64,000 nucleotides of DNA from Xylocopa sonorina (lineage: Eukaryota > Arthropoda > Insecta > Hymenoptera > Apidae). How positions within the stretch are numbered: the stretch's first letter is position 1; every line of letters starts with the position of its first letter. The stretch lies in the NCBI RefSeq assembly GCF_050948175.1, contig NW_027490120.1:620001-684000 (forward strand). The letters are read 5' to 3'. Made by a program: the position numbers and the translations under genes. The notes beneath the pieces are model-generated. The model was not told the origin of the DNA. It worked only from the letters and a program-made list of their open reading frames with translations, and searched no databases. This document shows, piece after piece, positions 41,901 through 57,228 of the stretch.

Positions 41901-44900
41901 CAAACGCTATTTCCTAACAGGGAAGTGCCGCATTTACATTCGCTTGAAGTGTAGACGAGATAAACATGACACTGCACAATGAATATTATATGTTATCATG
42001 AAATGTAGAAATGAGATGCGATATCGCGACTTAAGGGACAATAGAACTCTACTTCTTCGATACGTAGACATGTGCAAACGCTACTTCCTAGCAAGGAAGT
42101 GTCGCATTTACATTCACTTGAAGTGTATGCGAGGCATAAGTGGCACTTCGCAATGAATATTACATCCTAACATGAAACATAGAAATGTGATGCGATATCG
42201 CGTTTTAAGATGCACTTGAACTCTATTGCTTCGATACGTAGATATCTGCAAACGCTATTTCCTAGCAAGGAAGTGTCGCATATTACATTCATTTGACGTG
42301 TATGCGAGGAATACATAACAATTCGCAATGAATATTATATCTTATCATGAAAGATAGAAATGAGATACGATATAGCGATTTAAAAAGCATTAGAACTCTA
42401 TTGCTTCGATACGTAGACATCTGCAAACGCTACTTCCTAGCAAGGAAGTGTCGCATTTACATTCTTTTGAAGTGAATACGAGGTATACATAACACTCCAC
42501 GATGAATATTATACCTTATCACGAAACATAGAAATCAGATGCGATATCGCGATGTAAGAAGCATTAGAACTCTATTGCATCTATACGCAGATATCTGGAA
42601 ACGCAATTTCCTAGCAAGGTAGTGTCGCATTTACATTCATTTGAAGTGTATGCGAGGAATACGTGACACTTCGCATTGAATATTATATCTTATCAGCAAA
42701 CATAGAAATGAGATGCCATATCCCGTTTTAAGAAGCATTAGAACCCTATTGCTTCGATACGTAGACATCTGCAAACGCTATTTCCAAGCCATGAAGTGTC
42801 GCATTTGCATTCATTTGAAGTGTATGCGAGGTATAAGTGACACTTCGCAATTAATATTATATCTTATCATGAAACATAGAAATGAGGTGCGATATCGCGT
42901 TTTAAGTATTATTAAAACTATATTGCTGCGATACGTAGACACCTGCAGTGCTATTTCCTAGGAATGAAGTTTCGCATTAACATTCATTTGATGTGTTGAA
43001 CAGGAATACATAAAACTTCGCATTGAATATTATATCTTATCATGAAACATAGAAATCAGATGCGATATCGCGTTTCGAGAAGCATTAGAACACTGTTTCT
43101 GCTATACGTAGACATCTGCAAACGCTATTTCCTAGCAAGGAAGTGTCGCATTTACATTCATTTGAAGGGAATACGAGGTATACATAACACTCCACAATGA
43201 ATATTATATCTTATCATGAGACATAGGAATGAGATGCGATATCGTGTTTTAAGATGCATTTGAACTCTATTGGATCGATACGCAGACATCTGCAAACGCT
43301 ACTTCCTAGCAAGGAAGTGTCACATTTACAATCTTTTGAAAGGAATACGAGGTACACATGACACTCAGCAAAGAATATTATATCTTATCGTAAAAGATAG
43401 AAATGAGATGCGATATCTCGTTTTAAGAAGCATTATAACACTGTTGCTTCGATACGTAGACATCTGCCATCGCTATATCCTAGCAAGGAAGTGTCGCAGT
43501 TACATTCATTTGAAGTGCACGCGATGTATACCTAACACTGCACAATGAATATTATATCTTATCATAAAACATCGAAATAAGATGCGATATCTCGATTAAA
43601 GAAGCATTAGAACTCTATTGCTTCGATGCGTAGACATCTGAACACGCTACTTCCTAGCAAGGATGTGTCGCATTTACATTCTTCTGAAGGGAGTACGAGG
43701 TATACATGACACTTCGCAATGAATATTATATCTTATCATGAAACATAGAAATGGGATGCGATATCGCGTTTTGAGAAGCACTAGAACTCTATTGCTTCGA
43801 TACAGAGACATCTGCAAACGCTATTTCCTAGCAAGGAAGTGTCGCATTTACATTCTTCTGAAGTGAATACAAGGTATACATGACACATCGCAATTAATAT
43901 TATATCTTATCATGAAACATAGAAATGAGATGCGATATCCCCTTTCAAGAAGCATTAGAACTCTATTGCTTCGATACGTAGATATCTGCAAACGCTATTT
44001 CCTAGCAAGGAAGTGTCGCATTTACATTCATTTGAAGTGAATACGAGGAATACATGAAACTTCGCAATGAATGTTATATCCCATCACGAAACATAGAAAT
44101 GTGATGTGATATCGCGTTTTAGGAAGCATTAGGACCCTATTGCTACGATACGTAGACATCTGCAAACGCTATTTCCTAGCAAGGAAGTGACGCATTTACA
44201 TTTTTCTGAAGTGAATACAAGGTATACATGACACATCGCAATTATTATTATATCTTATCATGAAACATAGAAATGAGATGCGATATCTCGTTTTAAGAAG
44301 CATTATAACACGCTTGCTACGATACGTAGACATCTGCACACGCTACTTCCTAGCAAGGAAGTGTCGCACTTGCATTCATTTCGAGTGAATACGAGGTATA
44401 CATGACACTTCGCAATTAATATTATATCTTATCATGAAACATAGAAATGAGATGCGACATCCCGTTTCAAAAAGCGTTAGAACTCTATTGCTTCAATACG
44501 TAGACATCTGCAATCGCTATTTCCTAGCAAGGAAGTGTGGCATTTACATTCATTTGAAGTGTATGCGAGGTATACATAACACTTCGCAATGTATATTATA
44601 TGTTATCATGAAACATAGAAATGAGATGCGTTATCTCGAATTAATAAGCATTATATCAAGCTTGCTACGATACGTAGACATCTGCAAACGCTATTTCCTA
44701 GCAAGGAAGTGTCGCATTTACATTCTTTTGAAGTGAATACGAGGTAATCATACCACTTCGCAATGAATATTATATCTTATCATGAATCATAGAAGTGAGA
44801 TGCGATATCCCGTTTCAAGAAGCATTAGAACTCTATTGCTTCGATACGTAGACATCTGCAAACGCTATTTCCTAGCAAGGAAGTGCCGCATTTACATTCA

Positions 44901-47900
44901 TTTGAAGTGAAGACGAGGAATACATGACTCTGCACAATGAATGTTATATCTTATTATGCAACATAGAAATGAGATGCGATATCGCGTTTTGAGAAGCATT
45001 AGAACTCCACTTCTACGATACGTATACATCTGCAAACGCTATTTCCAAGGAAGGAAGTGTCGCGTTCACATTCTTCTGAAGTGAATACGAGGTATACATA
45101 ATAATGCACAATGAATATTATATCTTATCATGAACCATAGAGATGAGATGCGATATCGCGATTTAAGGAGCATTAGAACCCTATTTCTTTGATACGTAGA
45201 CATCTGCCAACGCTATTTCCTAGCAACGAAGTGTCGCATTTACCTTCGTTTGAGGTGTAGACGAAGAATACATAACACTTCGCAATGAATATTATATCTT
45301 ATCATGAGACATAGAAATGAGATGCGATATCGCGTTTTGGGAAGCATTAGAACTCTATTGCTACGATACGTAGACATCTGCCATGCTATTTCCTAGCAAA
45401 GAAGTGTCGCATTCACATTCTTTTGAAGTGAATTCGAGGTATACATAACACTTCGCAGTGAATATTATATATTATCGTGAATCATAGAAATGAGATGCGA
45501 TATCGCGTTTTAAGAAGCATTAGAACACTATTGCTGCGATACGTAGTCATCTGCAAACGCTATTTCCTAGCAAGGAAGTGTCGCATTTACATTCTTTTGA
45601 AGTGAATACGAGGTATACATGACACTTCGAAATGAATATTATTCCTTATCATGAAACATAGAAATGTGATGCGATATCACGTTTTATGAGGCATTAGAAC
45701 ACTATTGCTGCGATACGTAGTCATCTGCAAACGCTATTTCCTAGCAAGGAAGTGTCGCATTTACATTCTTTTGAAGTGAATACGAGGTATACATGACACT
45801 TCGAAATGAATATTATTCCTTATCATGAAACATAGAAATGAGATGCGATATCGCGTTTTGAGAAGCATTGGAGCACTGATGCTAGGATACGTAGACATCT
45901 GCAAGCGCTATTTCCTAGCAAGGAAGTGTCGCATTTACATTCTTTTGAAGTGAATACGAGGTATACATAACACTCCACAATGAATATTATACCTTATCAC
46001 GAAACATAGAAATGAGATGCAATATCGCGATGTAAGAAGCATTAGAACTCTATGGCTTCGATACGTAGAAATCTGCAAACGCTATTTCCTAGCAAGGAGG
46101 TGCCGCATTTACATTCATTTGAAGTGTAGACGTGAAATACATAACACTTCGTAATGAATATTATATCCTATCATGAAACATAGAAATGAGTGGCGATATC
46201 GCGTTTTATGAAGCATTAGAACTCTATTGCTTCGATACGTAGATATCTGGTAACGTAATTTTCTAGAAAGAAGTGTCGCATTTACATTCATTTGAAGTGT
46301 GTGCCAGGTATACATGACACTTCGCAATGAATATTATATCATATCATGAAACATGGAAATGATATGCGATATCGCGATTTAAGAAGCTTTAGTACTCTAT
46401 TGCTTCGATACGTAGACATCTGCAAACGCTACTTCCTAGCAGGGAAGTGTCGCATTTACGTTCCTTTGAAGTGAATACGAGTTACACATGACACTCCGCA
46501 ATGAATATTATATCTTATCATAAATCATAGAAATGAGATGCCATATGGCGTTTTAAGAAGCATTAGAACTCCATTGCTTCGATACGTAGATATCTGCAAA
46601 CGCTATTTCCTAGCAAGGAAGTGTCGCATTTACATTCATTTGAAGTGAATACGAGGAATACATGAAACTTCGTAATGAATGTTATATCTCATCATGAAAC
46701 ATAGAAATGTGATGTGATATCGCGTTTTAGGAAGCATTAGGACCCTATTGCTACGATACGTAGACATCTGCAAACGCTATTTCCTAGCAAGCAATAGTCG
46801 CATTTACATTCCTTTGAATTGAATACGAGGTATACATGACACTTCGCAATGAATATTATATCTTATCATGAAACATAGAAGAGAGATGCGATATCGCGTT
46901 TCAAGAAGTATTAGAACCCTATTGCCTCGATGCGGAGATATATGCAAACGCTATTTCCTTGCATGGAAGTGTCGCATTTACATTCGTTTGGAGTGAATAC
47001 GAGGTGTACATGACACTTCGCAATGAATATTATATCTTCTCGTGAAACATAAAAGTGAGATGCGATATCGCGTTTTAAGAAGAACTAGAACACTATTGCT
47101 TCGATACATAGACATCTGCCATCGCTGTGTCCCACTAAGGAAGTGTCGCATTTACATTCATTTGAATTGTAAGCGAGGTATACATGACACGTCGCAATGA
47201 ATATTATATCTTATCATGAAACATAGAAATGAGATGCGATATCGCGGTTTAGGAATCATTAGAACTTTAATGCTTCGATACGTAGACATCTGGAAACGTA
47301 ATGTCCTAGAAAGGAAGTGGCTTACTTACATTCATTTGAAGTGTAGACGAGGTATACATAACACTCCACAATGAATATTATATCTTATCATGAAACATAG
47401 GATTGAGGATCGATTCGCGTTTTAAGAAGCATTAGAAATCTATTGCTACCATACGTAGACATCTGCAGACGCTATTTCCTACCAAGGAAGTGTCGCATTT
47501 ACATTCTTTTGAAGTGAATACGAGGTTAACATGACACTTCGCAATGAATATTATATCTTATCATGAAACATACTAGTGAGATGCGATGTCGCATTTTTTG
47601 AAACATTAGAACTCTTTTGCTTCGATACGCAGACATCTGCAAACGCTATTTAATAGCAAGGAAGTGACGCATTTATATTCTTTTGAAGTGAATACGAGGT
47701 ATACATCACACTGCACAATGAATATTATATCTTATCATGAAGCATAGAAATGTGATGTGATATCGCGTTTTAAAAAGCTTTAGAACTCTATTGCTACGAT
47801 ACGTAGACATCTGCAATCGCTATTTCCTAGGAAGGAAGTGCCGCATTTACATTCATTTGAAATGTATGCCAGGTATACATGACACTTCGCAATGAATATT

Positions 47901-50900
47901 ATATCATCATGAAACATAGAGGTGAGGTGCGATATTGCGTTTTAAGAAGCATTAGAACTCTATTGCTATGATAAGTAGACATCTGCGAACGCTATTTCCT
48001 AGCAAGGAAATGTCGCATTTACATTCATTTGAATTGTAGACGAGATATACATAACAATGCACAATGAATATTATATCTTATCATGAATCGTAGAATTGAC
48101 ATGTGATATCGCGATTGAAGAAGGATTAGAACTCTATTGCTTCGATACGTAGACATCTGCAGACGCTATTTCCATGAAAGGAAGTGTCGCATTTACATTC
48201 ATTTGTTGTGTAGGCGAGATATACATAACACTTCGCAGTGAATATTATTTCTTATCATGAAACGTAGAAATGGGATGCAATATCGCGATTTAAGAGGCAT
48301 AAGAACTCTATTGCATCGATACGTAGACATCTGAAAGCACTATTTCCTTGGAGGGAAGAGTCGCATTTACATTCCTTTAACGGAATACGAGGTATACATG
48401 ACACTTCGCTATGAATATTATATCTCATCATGAAACATAGAAATGAGATGCGAAGTCTCGTTTTAATAAGCATTAGTACCCTATTGTTTCTATACGTAGA
48501 CATCTGGAAACGCTATTTTCTAGCAAGGAAGTGTCGCATTTACATTCTTTTGAAGAGAATACGAGGTTTACATGATACTTCGCAATGAATATTATATCGT
48601 CATAAAACATAGAAGTGAGGTGCGGTATTGCGTTTTAAGATGCACTAGAACTCTATTGCTACGATAAGTAGACATCTTCAAACGCTATTTCCTAGGAAGG
48701 AAGTGTTGCATTTACATTCTTTTGAAGTGAATACGAAGTATACATAATACTGCACGATGAATATTATATCTTATCGTGAAACATAGAAATGAGATGCGAT
48801 TTCGCGTTTTAAGAAGCATTAGAACTCTATTGCCTCGGTACGTAGACAGATCTGGAAAGGCATTTCCATGCAAGGTAGTGCGGCATTTACGTTCTTTGAA
48901 AGTGTAGGAGAGGTATACATAACACTTCGCAATGAATATTATATCATATCATGAAACGTAGAAATGAGATGAGATATCGCGTTTTAAGAAGCATTAGAAC
49001 TTTATTGTTTCGAAACGTAGACATCTGGAAACGCTATTCCCTAACGAGAAATAGTGGCATTTACATTCATTTGAGTGTAGACGATGTATACAACACTTCG
49101 CGATGAATATTATATTTTATCATGAAAGATAGAAATGAGATGCGATATCGCGTTTTAAGAAGCTTTAGAGCTCTATTGCTTCGATACGTAGACAACTGCA
49201 AACGCTACTTCCTAGCAAGGAAGTCTCGCACTCTCATTCATTTGAAGTGTATACGAGGTATGCGTAACACTTCGCAATGAGAATTATATTTTATCATGAA
49301 ACATAGGAATGAGATGCGATATCGCGTTTCAAGAAGCATTAGAACTCTATTGCTTCGATACGTAGACATCTGGAAACGTAATTTTCTAGGAAGGAGGAGT
49401 CGGATTTACATTCATTTGAAGTGTATGCGAGGTATGCATGACACTTCGCAATGAATATTATATCTTATCGTGAAACATAGAAATGAGATACGATATCGCG
49501 TTTTAAGAAGCATTAGATCTTTATTGCTACGATACGTAGACATCTGCATACGGTATTCATGACAATTCGCAAAGATTATTATATCTTATCATGAAACATT
49601 GAAATGATTTGCGGTATTCCGTTTTAAAAAGCATTAGAACACTACTGCTACGATACGTAGACGTCTGGAAACGCTATTTCCTAGCAAGGATGTGTAGCAT
49701 TTACATTCTATTGAAGTGAATACGAGGTATACCTATCACTCCACAATGAATATTGTATCTTATCATGAAACATAGAAACGAGATGCGCTATGGCGTTTTA
49801 AGAAGCATTTGAAATCTATTGCTACGATACGTAGATAACTGCAAACGCTATTTCCTAGCAGGGAAGTGTCGCATTTACATTACCTTGAATTGAATACGAG
49901 GTATACATAACACACCACAATGAATATTATATCTTATCATGAAACATAGAAATGAGATGCGATACCGCGATATAAAAAGCATTAGACCTCTCTTGCTACG
50001 ATACGTAGACATCTGCAAACGATATTTCCTAGCGAGGAAGTGTCGCAGTTACGTTCTGTTGAAGTGTGGATGAGGAATATATAACACTTCGCAATGAATA
50101 TTATATCTTTTCATGAAACGTTGAAATGAGATGCGATACATCGATTTAAGAAGCACTAGAAGTCTATTCCTTCGATACGGAGACATCTGCAAACGCTATT
50201 TCCTAGCAAGGAAGTGTAGCATTTACATTCCTTTGAAGTGAATACGGGGTATACATAACACTCAACAGTGAATATTATACCTTATCATGAATCATAGAAA
50301 TGAGATGCGATATCGCGTTTTAGAAAGCGTTAGAACTCTATTGCTACGATACGTAGACATCTGCAAACGCTATTTCCTAGCAAGGAAGTGTCGCATTTAC
50401 ATTTCTCTGAAGTGAATACGGGGTATACATAACACTCCACAGTGAATATTATAACTTATCACGAATCATAGAAATGAGATGCGATATCCCGTTTTAGGAA
50501 GCGTTAGAACTCTATTGCTACGATACGTAGACATCTGCAAACGCTATTTCCTAGCAAAGAAGTGTTGCATTTACATTCTTTTGAAGTGAATACGAGGTAT
50601 ACATAATACTCTACAATGAATATTATATCTTGTCATGAAACATAGAAGTGAGATGCGATATCGCGATTTAAAGGGCATTAGAAAACTATTGGACCGATAC
50701 GTAGACATCTGCAAACGCTGTTTAGTAGCAAGGAAGTGTCGCAATTACAGTCTTTTGAAGTGAATACGACGTAAACATGACACCTCGCAATGAATATTAT
50801 ATATTATCATGAAACAAAGAAATGCGATGCGATATCCCATTTCGAGAAGCATTAGAACTCGAATGCTACGATACGCAGACATGTGCAATCGCTATTTCCT

Positions 50901-52680
50901 AGCAAGGAACTGTCGCATTTACATTCATTTGAAGTCTATGCGAGGTATAAGTGACACTTCGCAATGATTATTTTATCTTACAATGAAACATAGAAATGAA
51001 ATACGATATTGCGTTTTACGAAACATTAGAACACTACTGCTACGATACGTAGGATTCTGTAAGCGCTATTTCCTAGCCAGGTTGGTGTCGCATTTACATT
51101 CTTTTGATGTGAAGACGAGGTATACATGACACTTCGCAATGAATATTATACCTTATCATGAAACAAAGAAATGAGATGCGATATCGCGATTTAAAGGACA
51201 TTAATCCTCTATTGCTTCGATACGTGGATATCTGCAAACACTAATTCCTAGCAAGGAAGTGTCGCATCTACATTCTTTTGAGGTAAATACGAGGTATACA
51301 TGACACTTCGCAATGAATATTATATCTTGTCATGAGACATAGAAATGAGATGCGATATGGCGTTTTAAGATGCATTAGAACTCTATTGCTTCGATACGGA
51401 GACATCTGCAAAGGCTATTTCCTAGCAAGGAAGTGTCGCATATACATTCATCTGAAGTGAATACGAGGTATACATAACACTCCACAATGAATATTATATC
51501 TTATCATGAAACATAGGAATGAGATGCGATATGACAATATAAAAAGCATTAGAACTCCTTTGCTTCGATACGTAGACATCTGCAAACGCCTTTTCCAAGC
51601 AAGGAAGTGTCGCACTTACATTCTTAGGAAGTGCAGACGAGGTATACATAACACTCCACAATGAATATTGTATCTTACCATGAAACATATAATTGAGTAT
51701 CGATTCGCGTTTTAAGAAGCATTAGAACTCTATTGCTACTATACGTAGACATCCGCAGACGCTATTTCCTAGCAAGGAAGTGTCGCATTTACATTCCTTT
51801 GCAGTGAATACGAGGTATACATAACACTCCATAATGAATATTATATCTTATCATGAACCATGGAAATGTGGAGCGATCTCGCATCTTAAGAAGCATTAGA
51901 AACCTATTGCTTCGATACGTAGACATCTGCAGACGCTATTACCTAGCAAGGAAGTGCCACATTTACTATCTTTTGAAGTGAATACGAGGTACACATAACA
52001 ATCCACAATGAAAATTAAATCTTATCATGAAGCATATAAATGAGGAGCGATTTCGCGTTTTAAGAAGCATTAGAACTCTATTGCTACGATACGTAGAAAT
52101 CTGCAGACGCTATTTCCTAGCGAGGAAGTGTCGTATTTACATTCCTTTTATGCGAATACGGGGTCTACATAACACTGCACAATGAATATTATATCTCATC
52201 ATGAAACATAGGAATGAGATGCGATATGACGATTTAAGAAACATTAGAACTCTATTGCTTCGATACGTAGACATCTGCAAACGCTATTTCCTAGCAATGA
52301 AGTGTCGCCTTTTAATTCGTTTGAAGTGTATGCGTGGTATACAAGACACTTCGCAATGAATATTATATCTTACCATGAAACATAGAAAAGAATGCGGTAT
52401 CGCGTTTTGAGATGATTTAGAGCTCTAATGCTACGATACGTATACATCTGCAAACGCTATTTCCTAGCAAGGAAGTATCGCATTTACATTCATTTGAAGT
52501 GTATGGCAGGTATACATGACACTTCGCAATGAATATCATATCTTATAATGAAACATAGAAATGAGATGCGATGTGACGATTTAAGAAGCATTATATATGT
52601 ATATACTGCTTGCTAATAATACATTATATATGTATTATACTGCTTCGATACGTAGACATCTGCAGACGCTATTTCCTAGC
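38957..52680 (-). repeat. satellite array, reverse orientation, between the two elements (main part)
   Basis: About 79 monomers continue the same monomer phase that was interrupted at 37445. Small duplications are visible: adjacent monomers with CTGCGATACGTAGTCATCTG near 45535 and 45709 (offset 174); paired monomers with GAATCATAGAAATGAGATGC near 50287 and 50461; related monomers at 44037-44160 and 46646-46770 (offset about 2608, 15 monomers). Subfamilies with a 4-base deletion (TATATCATCATGAAAC) appear near 47905 and recur at 54500 and 54840. A truncated monomer lies near 49550. The frames at 39115-39536, 39964-40242, 42713-44736, 46115-46327, 48255-48503 and 51494-51688 are satellite translations. 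No gene is seen. Confidence 0.96.
52589..52645. repeat. AT-rich insertion with internal duplication inside a monomer
   Basis: Within the landmark that should read GAAGCATTAGAACTCTATTGCTTCGATACG, an AT-rich stretch of about 40 extra bases appears. It contains two copies, 33 bp apart, of a CATTATATATGTA...TACTGCTT unit. It looks like slippage or a small insertion, and nothing similar is seen elsewhere in the window. Confidence 0.7.
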
Positions 52681-52689
52681 AAGAATGTG

Positions 52690-54070
52690 TCGCATTTACA
52701 TTCTTTTGATAGGAATACGAGGTATGCATAACACTTGGCAATGAATATTTTATCATATCATGAAGCATAGAAATGAGATGCTATATCGCGTTTTGATAAA
52801 GCATTAGATCTCTAATGGTATGATACGTAGACATCTGCAAACGCTACTTCCTAGCAAGGAAGTGTCGCATTTACATTCTTTTGAAGTGGTTACGAGGTAT
52901 ACATAACGCTTCGCAATGAATATTATATCTTATCATGAAACGTTGAAATGAGGTGCGATATCTCGATTTAAGAAGCATTAGAAATCTATTGCTTCGATAG
53001 GCAGACATCCACAAACGCTATTTCCTAGCAAGGAAGTGTCGCATTTACATTCATTTGAAGTGTTTGCAAGGTACACATGACACTTCGCAATGAATATTAT
53101 ATCTTATCATGAAACATAGAAATGAAATGCGTTATCGCGTTTTGAGAAGCATTCGAACTCTATTGCTACGATACGTAGACATCTGCAAACGCGACTTCCT
53201 AGCAAGGAAGTGTCGCATTTACATTCTTTTGATAGGAAAACGAGGTATGCATGACACTTGGCAATGAATATTATATCATATCATGAAGCATAGAAATGAG
53301 ATGCTATATCGCTTTTTGATAAAGCATTAGATCTCTAATGCTATGATACGTAGACATCTGCAAACGCTAATTCCTAGCAAGGAAGTGTCGCATTTACATT
53401 CTTTTGAAGTGGTTACGAGGTATACATAACGCTTCGCAATGAATATTATATCTTATCATGAAACGTTGAAATGAGGTGCGATATCTCGATTTAAGAAGCA
53501 TTAGAAATCCATTGCTTCGATAGGCAGACATCCACAAACGCTATTTCCTAGCAAGGAAGTGTCGCATTTACATTCATTTGAAGTGTTTGCAAGGTACACA
53601 TGACACTTCGCAATGAATATTATATCTTATCATGAAACATAGAGATGAAATGCGTTATCGCGTTTTGAGAAGCATTCGAACTCTATTGCTACGATACGTA
53701 GACATCTGCAAACGCGACTTCCTAGCAAGGAAGTGTCGCATTTACATTCATTTGAAGTGTTTGCAAGGTACACATGACACTTCGCAATGAATATTATATC
53801 TTATCATGAAACATAGAAATGAAATGCGTTATCGCGTTTTGAGAAGCATTCGAACTCTATTGCTACGATACGCAGACATCTGCAAACGCGACTTCCTAGC
53901 AAGGAAGTGTCGCATTTACATTCTTTTGATAGGAATACGAGGTATGCATGACACTTGGCAATGAATATTATATCATATCATGAAGCATAGAAATGAGATG
54001 CTATATCGCTTTTTGATAAAGCATTAGATCTCTAATGCTATGATACGTAGACATCTGCAAACGCTAATTC
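52690..54070 (-). repeat. ~522-bp trimeric higher-order repeat
   Basis: Three-monomer units marked in order by TTTTGATAGGAA, GATAAAGCATTAGATCTCTA, GAAGTGGTTACGAGG and GAAGTGTTTGCAAGG. The first marker is at about 52701, 53224 and 53921, i.e. offsets 523 and 697. The second interval carries one extra monomer (about 53755-53928), an immediate duplicate of its neighbour. The last unit breaks off near 54070, where sequence similar to 51251-51400 takes over. Confidence 0.88.
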
Positions 54071-57070
54071 CTAGCAAGGAAGTGTCGCATCTACATTCTT
54101 TTGAGGTAAATTCAAGGTATACATGACACTTCGCAATGAATATTATATCTTGTCATGAGACATAGAAATGAGATGCGATATGGCGTTTTAAGATGCATTA
54201 GAACACTATTGCTACGATACGTAGACATCTGCAAACGCTGTTTCCTAGGAAGGAAGTGTCGGATTTACATTCTTTTGAAGTGAATACGAGGTATACATGA
54301 CACTTTGCAATGAATATTATATCTTATCATGAAACAAAGAAATGAGATGCAATATCGCGATTTAAGGAGCATTAAAACTCTATTGCTTCGATACGTAGAA
54401 ATCTGCAAACGCTATTTCCTAGCAAGCAAGCGTCGCATTTACATTCATTTGAAGTGAATACGAGGTATACATGACACTTCGCAATGAATATTATATCATC
54501 ACGAAACATAGAAATGAGATGCGATATCGCGATTTAAGAAGCACTAGTACTCTATTGCTACGATACGTAGATATCTGCAAACGCTATTTCCTAGCAAGCA
54601 AGTGTCGCATTTAAATTCATTTGAAGTGAATTCGAGGTATACATGACACTTCGCAACGAATATTATATCTCATCATGACACATAGGAATGAGATGCTATA
54701 TCGCATTTTAAGAAGCGTTAGAACTCTATTGCTACGATACTTTGACATCTGCAAACTCTATTTCCTATCAAGGAAGTGTCGCATTTACATTCTTTTGAAG
54801 CGAATAGGGGGTATACATGACACATCGCAATGAATATTATATCATCATGAAACATAGAAGTGAGGTGCGGTATTGCGTTTTAAGATGCATTGAAACTCTA
54901 TTGCTACGATAAGTAGATATCTGCAAACGCTATTTCCTTGCAAGGACGTGTCGCATTTACATTCTTTTGAAGTGAATACGATGTCTACATGACACTTCGC
55001 AATGAATATTATATATTATCATGAAACAAAGAAATGAGATGCGATATCGCGATTTAAGGAGCATTAAAACTCTATTGCTTCGATACGTGGACATCTGCAA
55101 ACACTAATTCCTAGCAAGGAAGTGTCGCATTTACATTCCTTTAACGGAATACGAGGTATACATGACACTTCGCAATGAATACTATATTTCATCATGACAC
55201 ACAGAAATGAGATGCGATATCGCGCTTTAAGAAGCATTAGAACTCTATTGCTACGACAAGTAGACATCTGCAAACGCTATTTCCTAGCAAGGAAGTGTCG
55301 CATTTACATTCATTTGAAGTGCAGACGAGGGATACATAACACTTCGCAATGAATTTTATATCTTATCATGAAACATAGAAATGCGGTACAATATCGCGAT
55401 TTAAGAAGCATTAGAACCCTATTGGTTCGATACGTAGACAACAGCAAACGCTATTTCCTAGCAAGGAAGTATAGCATTTGCATTCTTTTGAAGTGTAGAC
55501 GAGGAATACATAACACTTCGTAATGATTACTATATCCCATCATGAAACACAGAAATGAGGTGCGATATCGCGTTTTAAGAAGCATCAGAACCCTATTGGT
55601 TCGATACGTAGGCAACAGCAAACGCTACTTCCTAGCAAGGAAGTCTCGCACTTTCATTCATTTGAAGTGTATACGAGGTATGCGTAACACTTCGCAATGA
55701 GTATTATATCTTATCATGAAACATTGAAATGTGATGCGATATCGCGATTTAAGAAGCATTAGAACTCAATTGCTACGGTACGTAGACATCTGCAAACGCT
55801 ATTTCCTCGCAAGGAAGTGTCGCATTTACATTCTTCTGAAGTAAATACCATGTAAATATAACACTCCACAATGAATATTATATCTTATCATGAAACATAG
55901 AAATGTGATGCGATATCGCGTTTTAAGAAGCATTAGAACACTATTGCTTCGAAACGTAGGCATCTGCCAATGCTACTTCCTAGCAATGAAGTGTCGCATT
56001 TAAATTCATTTGAGGTGTATGCGAGGTATACAAGACACTTCGCAATGAATATTATATCTTATCATGAAACACAGAAATGGGATGCGATATGGCGATTTAA
56101 GAAGCATTAGAACTCTGTTGCTTCGATACGTAGACATCTGCCAATGCTACTTCCTAGCAATGAAGTGTCGCATTTAAATTCATTTGAGGTGTATGCGAGG
56201 TATACAAGACACTTCGCAATGAATATTATATCTTATCATGAAACATAGAAATGATATGCGATATCGCGATTTAAGAAGCATTAGAACTCTATTTCTACGA
56301 TACGTAGACATCTGCAAACGCTATTTCCTAGGAGGGAAGTGTCGCATTTACATTCATTTGAGGTGTATGAGAGGTATACATGGCACTTCGCAATGAATAT
56401 TATATCTTATCATGAAATATAGAAATGAGATACGATATCGCGTTTTAAGCAGCATTAAAACTCTATTGCTACAATACGTAGACATCTGCAAACGCTATTT
56501 CCTAGCAAGGATGTGCCGCATTTACATTCTTTTGGGGTGAATACGAGGTATACATAACACTCCATAATTAATATTATGTCTTATCACGAAACATAGAAAT
56601 GAGGAGCGATTTCGCGTCTTAAGAAGCATTAGAACTCTATTGCATCGGTACGTAGACATCTGCAAACGCTACTTCCTAGGAAGGAAGTATCGCATTTACA
56701 TTCTTTTGAAGTGTAGACGAGATATACATAACACTGCACAATGAATATTATATCTTATCATGAAACATAGAAATGAGATGCGATATCGCGTTTTAAGAAA
56801 CATTAGAACTCTGTTGCTTCGATACGTAGACATCTGCAATCGTAATTTCCTAGAAAGGAAGTGTCGCATTTACATTCTCTTGAGAGGAATACGATGTATA
56901 CATGGCACTTCGCAATGAATATTATATCTTATGATGAAACATAGAAATGAGGTGCGATATGGCGATTCAAGAAGCATTAGATCTCTATTTCTTCGATACG
57001 TAGATATCTGCAAACGTTATTTCCTAGGAAGGAAGTGTCGCATTTACATTCTTTTGAAGTGAATACGAGG
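54071..57070 (-). repeat. satellite array, reverse orientation, right part up to the second element
   Basis: About 17 monomers. The start (54074 onward, GTCGCATCTACATTCTTTTG) is a near copy of 51251 onward. Adjacent duplicates share TCTGCCAATGCTACTTCCTA near 55964 and 56138. A monomer with GGAAGTCTCGCACTTTC near 55637 is almost the same as one near 49216. The frame at 55064-55273 is a satellite translation. The array stops at GAATACGAGG (57070), immediately before the element. Confidence 0.96.
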
Positions 57071-57084
57071 TGTCACGTCCGGCG
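57071..57084. repeat. terminal inverted repeat of the second element (only tip present)
   Basis: TGTCACGTCCGGCG, identical to the reverse complement of 38943-38956. The flank is satellite GAATACGAGG; the partner end is lost. Confidence 0.78.
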
Positions 57085-57228
57085 AAACTATTTTCCGTTG
57101 CTCCGGAGGCTTTACGACACGAGCCTATTTTTCGGTAATTCGGTCCGTGGGAACGCGTTAAGACCGGGTCCGACAATTTCGGCTGACGCGACACTAGCGA
57201 AAACACTCGCGATAATAAGGGAATGACC

